This document shows, one piece after another, positions 41,659 through 49,886 of a stretch of DNA of 64,000 bases. Origin of the DNA: Lachnospiraceae bacterium (GTDB lineage Bacteria > Bacillota > Clostridia > Lachnospirales > Lachnospiraceae). Location: assembly GCA_016284315.1 (NCBI GenBank), contig JAEEOO010000052.1, positions 1 to 64,000 of the forward strand, read 5' to 3'. A program made the position numbers and the translations under genes. Under the pieces are notes generated by a model that did not search any database, was not told where the DNA came from, and saw only the letters and a list, made by a program, of their open reading frames with translations. Position 1 is the stretch's first letter, and each line of letters begins with the position of its first letter.

Positions 41659-42555
41659 TTATTTTTGCCCAACGAAATCCGCCATGAGATTTTCAACCTC
41701 ACGAAGCTGCTCGGGAGTGCTCTCGGATTTGCGGTCTTTTCTGTACTGTGAAGGCGTAACACCGCAGGTCTGGTGGAATGCCTTTGTGAAAACCTGGGAA
41801 TCGCTATATCCGCAGGTCAGTGCGATGCTTTCGATGGAGTACCTTGTGGCCTCCAGTAATTCTTTCGCTTTTGTTATCCTGTAGGTGGTCAGGAACTGCT
41901 GCGGCGACAAGCCGGTTATGTTCTGGAACAGAGTGTAAAGATAACTTCTGTTGACGCAAACATAATCTGCAACGTCCGTAACCTTAATGGGGTTGTAGTA
42001 GTTGTTCTGGATAAAATCTATTGCCTTTTGAACGTAGGTGTTGCCCTTGTCCTTATCCTTGTCTTCGCGGATCAGTACGCTTTCGCTGGATGCGATTATT
42101 GAAAGGAAGATCCCAAGAAGTCCGTCCCTCCTCAGTTCATTGGCCATTCCCACGGTATTGTGCTCCATCATGTCTTTTACAACATCGTAAAGTGCCGAGG
42201 ACTCGTTGCATGTGAATATGGGATGATTGCCGGAAAGTCCCATGTTGGCAAGTACGCTCTGGGCTTCGCTTCCGTCAAAGCCCACCCAGATATAGCTCCA
42301 GGGGTCTTTTTCATCCGCCTGATAAAAAGCCAGTTCATCAGGTTCTATAAGGAATCCGTGGCCTTTCTCAATGTGATATTCTTTGTTCCTAAATCTGAAA
42401 TAACCTTTTCCGCTAATTACGTAATGTATAAGAAAATGCGGTTTTGAAGCGGGGCCAAAGCTGTGAAGCGGCTCTGTCTGGGAGCATCCGCAGTTGTTAA
42501 GATACAAACTGCCGGTCTTTTTACTGTTAAATTCTAACTTAAAAGCTTTCTCCAT
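41659..42555 (-). CDS. AraC family transcriptional regulator beside galK
   Basis: The 298-aa regulator has an N-terminal cupin-like sensing domain (about 1-150: PHFLIHYVISGKGYFRFRN, HIEKGHGFLIEPDELAFY, WSYIWVGFDG). A C-terminal AraC DNA-binding domain follows (about 175-275: VQKAIDFIQNNYYNPIKV, VADYVCVNRSYLYTLF, SIALTCGYSDSQVFTKAFHQ, GVTPSQYRK). Such regulators usually respond to a sugar. Because galK and galT lie directly downstream, galactose or a galactoside is the likely signal (inference). It follows the REC-GGDEF gene by 18 bases on the same strand. Confidence 0.9.
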   Translation of the reverse strand: MEKAFKLEFNSKKTGSLYLNNCGCSQTEPLHSFGPASKPHFLIHYVISGKGYFRFRNKEYHIEKGHGFLIEPDELAFYQADEKDPWSYIWVGFDGSEAQSVLANMGLSGNHPIFTCNESSALYDVVKDMMEHNTVGMANELRRDGLLGIFLSIIASSESVLIREDKDKDKGNTYVQKAIDFIQNNYYNPIKVTDVADYVCVNRSYLYTLFQNITGLSPQQFLTTYRITKAKELLEATRYSIESIALTCGYSDSQVFTKAFHQTCGVTPSQYRKDRKSESTPEQLREVENLMADFVGQK

Positions 42556-42573
42556 GCAGTCTCCTCCGGTCGA

Positions 42574-43917
42574 CTACTGTCTTATATCCATTATATCGAA
42601 AATAAGTTCCTCCGAATTCCTTCCGCTGAGTTCGTGATAGCGGCTTCTGATACGCTGTTCAATGACTGTTTCAAGGTCCTCCGAATCAACGTCAATAAGA
42701 ACCAGCAAAAACTGGGATGCACTGTAACGGGTTCCCACGTCATTTCTTCTAAGACATCCCGCAACCGCCTGATCCACCTTCTGCATGATGACTTCGGTGT
42801 TTCCGGGGGCGGTTTCAGCGCCGACATTGAGAGATACCATTACCAGCTTTGCTCTCTGGTGGGTTCTCTCTACGCATCTTTCAATATAGTTATAGATCCT
42901 CTGGAATTCACGGTAATCAACCTTGTAAACACCGCTTCTTTCACGGATCTCCTTGCGGTCTTCGATAAGCTTTTTAAGCTGTGCGATATTGACCACTTCC
43001 GCTCTTGCGCTGGATGAATCGGTAAAGTCTACGGAATAGAAGCAGTAACCGTTCTTTCCGTTTCTCTTTGCGCAATACTGGGCTTTATCCGCAGCTGCAT
43101 AAAGGGCTGCGTAGCTCTCTCCGTCGTTAGGAGCAAGTGCAACTCCTACTGATAAAGAAGAATTCATCAGATAATCTATAGTAACCGCCTGACGGTTGTA
43201 TTCTCCGAAAAGGTCAACAATGAGCTTCTCAACATATGCTCTGTCATTGTTAAAGATATATATTCCAAACTCGTCTCCACCAAGCCTGAAAACAAAGCCT
43301 CCGTCACCGACGATCGTGGCAAGTATCTGACCTATATCGCAGATAGCCTGATCTCCGGTAACATGGCCATAGGTATCGTTCAAATATTTAAAGTTATCCA
43401 GATCGATCATAACAAAGGATCCGGTCCGGCCCCTTGAAAGAAGTGTGTCGATCTCTTCTTCCGCATAATATCTGTTAAAGAGGCCGGTCATGGGATCATG
43501 CATAGACCTGTCGATGACCTCAGCCATCTTCTGCTTCATGTTCTTTTCTGAAGCTCTTCTGTCAAGAACAAGCTGGACTCTCATCAAAAGAACATCGGGA
43601 ACGAATGGCTTGTGTACAAAGTCCTCAACGCCTTCATTTAAGCACTTGATCTCAAGTTCCGAATCCCTTTCACCGGTGACCATGATGATGGGAACGTCCT
43701 TAAACCATTCCTTTTCCTTGAAGATCTGGAGACCTTCATATCCATTGGTTCCGGGCATCTGGAAGTCAAGAAGGATAAGATCGGGCTTTTCTTCCGAGAT
43801 CAGATCCATCAGTTCCTCTACGCTCATTGCTTTTTTGACTTCATGTTCTTTTCCGAGGATCCTCTCCACCATCATAAGAACAAGCTTGTCGTCATCGCAT
43901 ATATATACTTTGCTCAT
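42574..43917 (-). CDS. Response regulator with active and degenerate GGDEF domains
   Basis: The 447-aa protein starts with a receiver (about 1-122; acidic pocket ICDDDK, phospho-Asp51 in LILLDFQMPG, KPF Lys). A diguanylate cyclase domain follows (about 135-295) with DPMTGLFNRYY, MIDLDNFKYLNDTYGH and an intact GGDEF at 213-217. I see no RxxD inhibitory site five residues before it. The C-terminal part (about 330-440: LVMVSLNVG, CLRRNDVGTRYSASQFLLVLIDVD) has the spacing of a second GGDEF domain in which the signature became SASQF, so it is probably catalytically dead. It would make cyclic di-GMP on phosphorylation. The partner kinase is not adjacent. Confidence 0.88.
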   Translation of the reverse strand: MSKVYICDDDKLVLMMVERILGKEHEVKKAMSVEELMDLISEEKPDLILLDFQMPGTNGYEGLQIFKEKEWFKDVPIIMVTGERDSELEIKCLNEGVEDFVHKPFVPDVLLMRVQLVLDRRASEKNMKQKMAEVIDRSMHDPMTGLFNRYYAEEEIDTLLSRGRTGSFVMIDLDNFKYLNDTYGHVTGDQAICDIGQILATIVGDGGFVFRLGGDEFGIYIFNNDRAYVEKLIVDLFGEYNRQAVTIDYLMNSSLSVGVALAPNDGESYAALYAAADKAQYCAKRNGKNGYCFYSVDFTDSSSARAEVVNIAQLKKLIEDRKEIRERSGVYKVDYREFQRIYNYIERCVERTHQRAKLVMVSLNVGAETAPGNTEVIMQKVDQAVAGCLRRNDVGTRYSASQFLLVLIDVDSEDLETVIEQRIRSRYHELSGRNSEELIFDIMDIRQ

Positions 43918-44085
43918 GGTTAAAAAACCCCTTGTCTATTAGGTCATAACATATGATAATGATGTCATAGCCCCTGAGGCGCATTATCATACATTTAACA
44001 TTATTACCTATACGTAAAATATAATCAAGCACAGAAAAATGACTTTCAGCCCTAAAATATGCTGTTTATCCCTGAGGAATAAAGA

Positions 44086-44958
44086 ATGTCCCATAAAACC
44101 AATATAACAATTAATGATGATATAGACCTTAAAAAAATAGCTGACAGCGGCCAGGCATTCAGGATTAAAGAGATGCCTGACGAAAGTTTCAGATTTGTTT
44201 TTGGAAGCCATGTTCTTTATATCAAAAATATAGGATCAAGCACTTCCGGATCGGAATTTGAGATTGAGGAGCATAGTTTTGGAGACAGTTCCTCTGCTTA
44301 CGAGGCTGAAGCTTGGGACAAAGTCTGGAAGAATTACTTTGATCTTAACAGGTCTTATTCAAAGATCCGTGGTTCTGTTCCCGCAAAGGATAAGTTTTTA
44401 AAAGAAGCCGCCTCATGCGGAGTGGGCTTGAGGATCCTTCGTCAAGACCCTTGGGAGATGCTGGTGACCTTTATCATTTCCCAGAGAAAGAGCATCCCCG
44501 CCATCAAGGATTCCGTTGAAAGGATCTGTGAAAAATACGGAAAGCGCATTAATACAGGCCGTGAAGTTCTTTATCTTTTCCCCTCGGCCTTCGATATGAA
44601 GAATGCTACAGATGAAGAGTTGAAAGACTGCAAGCTGGGATACAGAGTTTCTTATATACAGGACGCCGTATCAAAGGTCAGTTCCGGAGAACTTGATCTT
44701 ACTTCCCTTTACGGACTTTCCTATGAAGAGATCTTTGAGAAGCTTAAAGAAGTTCGAGGCGTTGGTGATAAGGTTTCTAACTGCATATGCCTTTTTGCAT
44801 ATTCAAAAACAGAGGCCGCTCCCGTTGATACATGGATCTCCAAGGTGATCGAAAAGTATTACAAGGGCGTCAATCCTTTTCCGGCGTACAAAGATGCGGC
44901 AGGAATCATGCAGCAGTATATTTTCTACTACGCTCTGACTCATAAAGATAAATTCTAA
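44086..44958 (+). CDS. OGG1-type 8-oxoguanine DNA glycosylase
   Basis: This 290-aa base-excision repair enzyme removes oxidised guanine. It has an N-terminal TBP-like beta domain (about 5-95, including DSGQAFRIKEM), then the HhH-GPD core: ILRQDPWEMLVTFIISQRKSIPAIK, the hairpin VRGVGDKVSNCICLFAYSK with the candidate Schiff-base Lys229, and PVDTWISKVI with catalytic Asp248. Lysine at that position suggests a bifunctional glycosylase/lyase. It ends before a bidirectional terminator and stands alone on the plus strand. Confidence 0.9.
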   Translation: MSHKTNITINDDIDLKKIADSGQAFRIKEMPDESFRFVFGSHVLYIKNIGSSTSGSEFEIEEHSFGDSSSAYEAEAWDKVWKNYFDLNRSYSKIRGSVPAKDKFLKEAASCGVGLRILRQDPWEMLVTFIISQRKSIPAIKDSVERICEKYGKRINTGREVLYLFPSAFDMKNATDEELKDCKLGYRVSYIQDAVSKVSSGELDLTSLYGLSYEEIFEKLKEVRGVGDKVSNCICLFAYSKTEAAPVDTWISKVIEKYYKGVNPFPAYKDAAGIMQQYIFYYALTHKDKF

Positions 44959-44985
44959 AGAGCGCCGGCACTAATTTCGGACATA

Positions 44986-45025
44986 AAAATGCCCCTACAG
45001 ACAAATCTGTAAGGGCATTATTTTT
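44986..45025. terminator. Bidirectional terminator between glycosylase and C11 protease genes
   Basis: ATGCCC-TACAGA and TCTGTA-GGGCAT form a long stem with one bulged or mismatched base and a 4-base loop. It is flanked by A-rich sequence on the left and T-rich on the right, serving both convergent genes. Confidence 0.82.
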
Positions 45026-47267
45026 ATTCTACGTAATCCGGGCTTCCGAGCTCGTAAATATCAGTCACCTGTATATTTCCGTATACATCATTAAACGTGT
45101 AATAACCATAGGTTGTGTAATCATAGAGGTCAAGTCCCTCATACTGAAGTACCAGTTCACTTGCCAAAACAGGCTCTTCATAAGCTCTGTACTCGTAATT
45201 GCCTTCCATATCCAGGTACTCTAATACCACATCAACCTCATCGTTGGGGTAAAGAGAATACATGTCCGATTCTTCCCATGTCTCAAAATCGATATAGGTA
45301 TATCCCATAACTTTTCCGCTGGGAGATTCATTGTCATAGTATACGTACAGAAGTGCGTCTGCGCCGTTTACCTTAACAGGAATGGTACCGTTCTGAGCCC
45401 AGGCTCCGGTTTCTGCATCGCTATAGTAATCATAACAATAGAAAGTACAAATATTGTCGTTTATGAATACCCAAGCTTCGGGATCCACAAGAGCAAAGTA
45501 ACCATCGGAGTCTAATTTGTAGTTGTAATCCTCTCCGAGGGATATATACTCGTTGCCATCCTGGACCCATACGGTCTCCGCTACGTAGTAGAGGTTCTCC
45601 ATAAATTCGTCTTCCAGTTTGGCACCGTAATAATGATCCCTTGTTACAACAGGAATTTCATACTCGGATACATAGGTATAATCCTCTGCATAATCCTCGT
45701 ACTCATCATCATACCAGGCGCCATAGTTAATGCTATCATCGCCAAGATAAGCAACTTCCTGAGAGATAAAGCTGTCATAGAAATCAAGAACAGCCTGATC
45801 ATAATTCAGCTGTACAAAGGACTCGCGTCCATAATCATATTCATCATAGGCTTCATATGGGCTGTATGCCATGAGGCCGTGTCCATAGACGAAGTCGCTC
45901 TCGGTATAAACAACGGTATTAACAACCGCATTGATAAGAGGAGTGGACTTGCTGTTCTGGTAGCTGTTGGCAAGGGTTATAAGGTCAACGGAGTCGTTCT
46001 CCTCATAGTAACCGCAGTTGCCGCGAGCTTGGTAGTATGTGGAATAATCGCCGGCATCAAGGTTTTTCTTTGCTTCCTTGAGATAATTGATATAAGCCTC
46101 ATAGACTTCATCCATGGTGTTAAGCCTGATAACGGACATTGAACCCTGAAGGTAGTCTTCAGCTATGTGATCCATGTAATCACGAACGATCTTTTCGCCG
46201 TAATCTCTGGGATCCTTGTCAAGAAGTGAAAGCCAGTCGGTATAGTAAATACCTACGCCGTTAACGTAGCTTTCCGCACCTACCATGTAGTCTGCATATC
46301 CATCGAGGGCCATGGCCATCTCAAGAGTACACATGTTACAGGCATCAAAGATTACTGTATCAAACTTTACTCCACCGTCAATGAGTTCCTGACGGATCTC
46401 GTAGTCGCACATGGAATCATAGTAGTCGCCAAGCTCGTCGCAGCCGAAGCCTACAGGGATTCCTCCGCCGTGGTCCCAGAGAACAAGGGAGTAGTTGTTG
46501 GCGGGATAATAAGTTGCGGCATATCTGATGAAGTTTGAAAGATCACCTTGCTGTGTCATGGTGGTCTTGCCAAGATCGTAAAGCTGAACAAGTTCTCCGT
46601 TTTCAATGGTGAATCTTGTTACTCTTCCGTCGGGTACATCGGGATGAACCCATTTTTTGGCTCCGCCGCATTCAATTACGACATGAACATCCTCAGGAAG
46701 CTTTGCATTAAGGATCTCGTAAAGGTCATCCGTTGCAGCTCCTCCCTCGTCATAATAATCGCCGGTCTCAAGGTCACTTCCCACCATATAGATCATAAGG
46801 GTTCTGGTGGGCTTATCGGGACTATAGACATTGGCATCTACCGGCTTCTCAATCTCAGGAGTTGTGCCATCAAGCCTGCTGTCTACCACGGGTTCAACCG
46901 GATCAGCCGGCTCTCCCAACCCGCCTGTTCTTGCCTTAGTAAAAGCGAACAAGAGATAGATCACCGCCGAGATGATCAGGATAGGCACCGTTATGCAGAT
47001 CGCAACGATCCATCCCGTCGCCGACTTCGCATTCTTCTGCTGAGGCGGATCCAGCGGCACACTGTGCATGACCACCGGGGACGGGGTCGAGGGGACATTT
47101 TGCTGTGGCGCAGGCTGTGGTGCCTGCTGCACCTGTCCCTGCTGTGCAGAAGTTTGGACCGTCTGAGTGTAGGGAGACTCTTCTATTTTCTTTCTTATTG
47201 ATGTACCGCAATTGGTACAGAAGGAAGCACCTTCTTTCAAAGGAGCTCCGCAGTTGTTACAAAACAT
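45024..47267 (-). CDS. Membrane-anchored clostripain-like C11 protease with zinc ribbon
   Basis: ATG 47267 is chosen (AGAGG upstream; MFCNNCGAPL starts the zinc ribbon). The 748-aa protein has: a zinc ribbon CNNCG...CTNCG (3-20), a Gln/Pro-rich linker (about 35-80), one membrane helix (about 84-110), and an external C11 peptidase (about 150-480) with TRTLMIYMVGSDLE, catalytic His266 in LVLWDHGGG and Cys310 in VIFDACNMCTLEM. The C-terminal 270 residues are Tyr/Asp/Glu-rich beta segments. Clostripains cleave after Arg or Lys. The topology puts the ribbon in the cytoplasm and the protease outside. Residues 57-67 are encoded by a genome repeat (47069-47097). Confidence 0.9.
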   Translation of the reverse strand: MFCNNCGAPLKEGASFCTNCGTSIRKKIEESPYTQTVQTSAQQGQVQQAPQPAPQQNVPSTPSPVVMHSVPLDPPQQKNAKSATGWIVAICITVPILIISAVIYLLFAFTKARTGGLGEPADPVEPVVDSRLDGTTPEIEKPVDANVYSPDKPTRTLMIYMVGSDLETGDYYDEGGAATDDLYEILNAKLPEDVHVVIECGGAKKWVHPDVPDGRVTRFTIENGELVQLYDLGKTTMTQQGDLSNFIRYAATYYPANNYSLVLWDHGGGIPVGFGCDELGDYYDSMCDYEIRQELIDGGVKFDTVIFDACNMCTLEMAMALDGYADYMVGAESYVNGVGIYYTDWLSLLDKDPRDYGEKIVRDYMDHIAEDYLQGSMSVIRLNTMDEVYEAYINYLKEAKKNLDAGDYSTYYQARGNCGYYEENDSVDLITLANSYQNSKSTPLINAVVNTVVYTESDFVYGHGLMAYSPYEAYDEYDYGRESFVQLNYDQAVLDFYDSFISQEVAYLGDDSINYGAWYDDEYEDYAEDYTYVSEYEIPVVTRDHYYGAKLEDEFMENLYYVAETVWVQDGNEYISLGEDYNYKLDSDGYFALVDPEAWVFINDNICTFYCYDYYSDAETGAWAQNGTIPVKVNGADALLYVYYDNESPSGKVMGYTYIDFETWEESDMYSLYPNDEVDVVLEYLDMEGNYEYRAYEEPVLASELVLQYEGLDLYDYTTYGYYTFNDVYGNIQVTDIYELGSPDYVE
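47069..47097 (-). repeat. 29-bp GGGGACGG-type repeat inside the C11 protease frame
   Basis: A single copy of the 29-bp unit also found at 51847-51908, 56222-56283 and 57778-57839. It begins TGACCACCGGGGACGG on the plus strand and ends GGGGACA, followed by TTTT. It falls within the linker region of the protease gene and keeps the frame. Confidence 0.8.
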
Positions 47268-47318
47268 TCGTAAACCTCTCAACGCTTTTTGCTGATAAAG
47301 GATCTGTATGATCCTTCC

Positions 47319-47354
47319 AAAAAATTAAGGGTGCTAACTATCATGCACCCTTAA
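47319..47354 (-). terminator. Terminator after ROK kinase operon
   Basis: On the minus strand TTAAGGGTGC and GCACCCTTAA form a perfect 10-bp stem with a 10-base loop, followed by TTTTTT (plus 47324-47319). Confidence 0.88.
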
Positions 47355-47365
47355 TAAAAATACTA

Positions 47366-48232
47366 CTACAAAGCATTCTTGGCAAGTTCGAGGCACCCTA
47401 TGATGCCCTGATCGCCTTTTAATCCGGCCGGTACGATGTATTTTTCAGGAACCTCAAGGAGATTTGACTGGATATAACCGTTAAGGTTCTTCACAACTTT
47501 TTCCCTTATCATCGGGAAAAGCTGCTCCTGTTTCATGACGCCTCCTCCAAGGATTATCTTTCTCGGAGAAAGAATCATTGTAAGATTGGCAAGAGCCTGG
47601 GCTATATAATAACTTTCAAGTTCCCAGACTTCTTTTTTGTCCGAAAGTTCTTCCGCTTTCCTGCCCCATCTTTTCTCTATGGCGGGGCCGGAAGCCATGC
47701 CCTCAAAACAATTTCCGTGGAAAGGGCAGACGCCTTCAAATTTGTCATCCTCCCTCGGCTTAAGGAGCATATGTCCCATCTCGGAATGGATCACTCCGTG
47801 AAGGACTTTACCGTTAACAAGGATGCCCCCTCCAATACCGGTGCCAATGGTTATATAGACTACATCTTTAAGCCCTTTGGCGCTTCCGTATGTTACTTCT
47901 CCCAAAAGAGAGCCGTTAACATCAGTATCAAAGCCCACGGGAACCTTGATGGCTTCCTCCAATGTTTTAACCAATGGAAAATTTGCCCATCCGGGTTTCG
48001 GAGTTGAAGTGATATACCCGTATGTAGTGGAGGATTTATGAAGATCCACCGGGCCAAAACTGGCCACGCCCAAAGCAGCAATATGCTTGCGTTTGAAGTA
48101 GTCCTTGACTATCTCCATCGTTACTTCAGGTTCGTCCGTGGGGATGGTGACGCGGTCAATGATCTTACCGTTCTCGTCCCCAAGGGCGCAGACAAATTTA
48201 GTTCCTCCGGCTTCCAGTGCACCAAGCAGCAT
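47366..48232 (-). CDS. ROK family fructokinase/glucokinase
   Basis: ATG 48232 follows AAGAGGAA and gives a standard 288-aa ROK kinase; a Met nine codons upstream overlaps the preceding gene. The features match B. subtilis GmuE/YdhR-type fructokinases: LGALEAGGTKFVCALGDENG (ATP loop), ASFGPVDLHKSSTTYGYI, the catalytic FDTDVNGSLLGEV, TIGTGIGGGILVNG, the zinc-site HSEMGHML...CPFHGNCFEGMASGPAIE, and IILGGGVM. It phosphorylates a free hexose, probably fructose. It is last in the GH127-esterase-ROK operon, one base after the esterase stop. Confidence 0.92.
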   Translation of the reverse strand: MLLGALEAGGTKFVCALGDENGKIIDRVTIPTDEPEVTMEIVKDYFKRKHIAALGVASFGPVDLHKSSTTYGYITSTPKPGWANFPLVKTLEEAIKVPVGFDTDVNGSLLGEVTYGSAKGLKDVVYITIGTGIGGGILVNGKVLHGVIHSEMGHMLLKPREDDKFEGVCPFHGNCFEGMASGPAIEKRWGRKAEELSDKKEVWELESYYIAQALANLTMILSPRKIILGGGVMKQEQLFPMIREKVVKNLNGYIQSNLLEVPEKYIVPAGLKGDQGIIGCLELAKNAL

Positions 48233-48233
48233 A

Positions 48234-49835
48234 CTAATTCCTCTTAAACTGTGAAACAAACTTCCATGCGTTCTCGCAGCTGTGCTGTCTGCACTCGTGC
48301 TGCTGACCGCTTACGCTGGCAAACGCTGTACGGCAAACTCCGTCTTCACTTTCATAATAGCGGACGGTAAGGACGCTTCCTCTGCTCTCATCGGGAATCT
48401 TTTCTTCTCTTTCAGCAGATACGCCGTAGTATTTATCTTCCCAATTTTCTTTGTTAGAAAATTCAACGTTGAACTTTTTCTTAAGCTTGTTTACTCCCGC
48501 AACATACTGAACTCTGTTAAGGCAAGTATCAGCCTGTGAAGGAAGTTCGGGAAGAGGTGAATCCTCACCGCCTGAGTAAAATACAGGCTTTGCTACGGTC
48601 ATATTTAGCTTGGGATCTCCCAAAGAAAGTCCGAAGGGATTTTCCTTGATGGGGAAAAGAGCACTGCAAGGCATAAATCCTGCAAAGCCTTCGGGATATT
48701 CCTGATAAAGATCCCAGGTCTTTCCGCTTCCCATTGAGAATCCTGTAGCATAGATCCTGTCCTCATCTACATTATATCTCTTTTTAACGGATTCTATAAC
48801 CTCCATTACCTCAGTTGCGGTAACTGAAAGATGATCGTCAACGGATACAAAAAGGAAATCATGCTTATGGCAAACTTCCCACCATCCGGCAACAAAAGTA
48901 AGGTACATGGATGTATCTCCGCCGCCGTGGAATCCCATTACAAGAGGAACGGGGCCCTTATCCATGATTCCGTTGTTATAATATGCAAAGTAGCCGACCT
49001 TATGAGTGGGCTGGTCCTTATATTTTGATTTGTTATCGGGTGAAGTTTTTACCTCAACGATTCCCGATTCCTCAGTCATGTTAAGCTCTTCAAAATCAGG
49101 CTCAAGCTGGATATTTCCACACCACATTTTGAACTTTCTGACAAATTTCTTAAAGTCAGCCTCGTAGTTTGCCTCTTCCTTGATAAGAAGATTCTCGCAT
49201 CCTTTAAAGGCTTTGTTGATCTCTTCGCTGTTTGCAACGCTTAATACTGCGATATCTTTTCTTTCAACATTCGGAACAACCGAGAGTTTTTCCATGGAAA
49301 CCATGGCGGGAGTTATCTCGCCGGGACCCCAAAGATATTCGCCGTCAACCTTTTTAAGAAGATGCTTTGCGCAATAATCAGCTGACTTTCCATAGCTGTA
49401 AATATCGGCACGGAAGATAGCGCCGCGAACGAAATATCCCTTGAATTCTTTTGTGAAGAAGTCGGTGATCTTTACGATTCCGTCCTCGTACTCAGGATAC
49501 ATCTTGATCTCTTTGATAACCGATGGATAGATGTTGTCTCCTGCATTCTCCCATCCACCTTCGCAGGTAGGATATACAAAGAGAACGCTTCCGTCGCTCT
49601 CTGCCGCAATATTTGCAAGACCTGTATTCTCCGCAAAAGCAACTGCGTCAAAAGAAGTCATGAGATGCTCTTCAAACACGAGAAGTAAGGGCGCTCTGAA
49701 ACCATAATTGTTTACCTGACCCTCAAGATCATTTGAAGGAACATAAACCTTCAAAAAGAAATCCTCGTATTTGTGCTCCCAATATTTTCCACCATTTTCC
49801 ATGGTCGTAACCTCGGGTTTTGTCATAACTGCCAT
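48234..49835 (-). CDS. Alpha/beta-hydrolase esterase, PHB depolymerase-like
   Basis: The 533-aa protein has no signal peptide. The first 240 residues are a poorly conserved domain (LLVFEEHLMTSFDAVAFAENTG, GAIFRADIYSYGKSADYCAK) that itself resembles a hydrolase-like fold without a clear nucleophile. The C-terminal part has the oxyanion segment VMGFHGGGDTS, the nucleophile elbow ATGFSMGSGKTWD and a late His-rich QQHECRQHSCENAWKF expected to carry the catalytic His. Members remove acetyl or feruloyl groups from plant sugars or act on polyesters. The context with GH127 and a ROK kinase favours sugar deacylation. AGGAGG precedes ATG 49835. Confidence 0.8.
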   Translation of the reverse strand: MAVMTKPEVTTMENGGKYWEHKYEDFFLKVYVPSNDLEGQVNNYGFRAPLLLVFEEHLMTSFDAVAFAENTGLANIAAESDGSVLFVYPTCEGGWENAGDNIYPSVIKEIKMYPEYEDGIVKITDFFTKEFKGYFVRGAIFRADIYSYGKSADYCAKHLLKKVDGEYLWGPGEITPAMVSMEKLSVVPNVERKDIAVLSVANSEEINKAFKGCENLLIKEEANYEADFKKFVRKFKMWCGNIQLEPDFEELNMTEESGIVEVKTSPDNKSKYKDQPTHKVGYFAYYNNGIMDKGPVPLVMGFHGGGDTSMYLTFVAGWWEVCHKHDFLFVSVDDHLSVTATEVMEVIESVKKRYNVDEDRIYATGFSMGSGKTWDLYQEYPEGFAGFMPCSALFPIKENPFGLSLGDPKLNMTVAKPVFYSGGEDSPLPELPSQADTCLNRVQYVAGVNKLKKKFNVEFSNKENWEDKYYGVSAEREEKIPDESRGSVLTVRYYESEDGVCRTAFASVSGQQHECRQHSCENAWKFVSQFKRN

Positions 49836-49886
49836 TTAAAATACCTCCTCATAAAATGACTTTATCCCAATACTTTTTAGTTAGTT

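Noticed and set aside
46548-47201. A 217-codon plus-strand frame opposite the C11 protease
   Set aside because: Arg/Leu-rich composition caused by reading the complement of the protease linker and repeat; no supporting signals.
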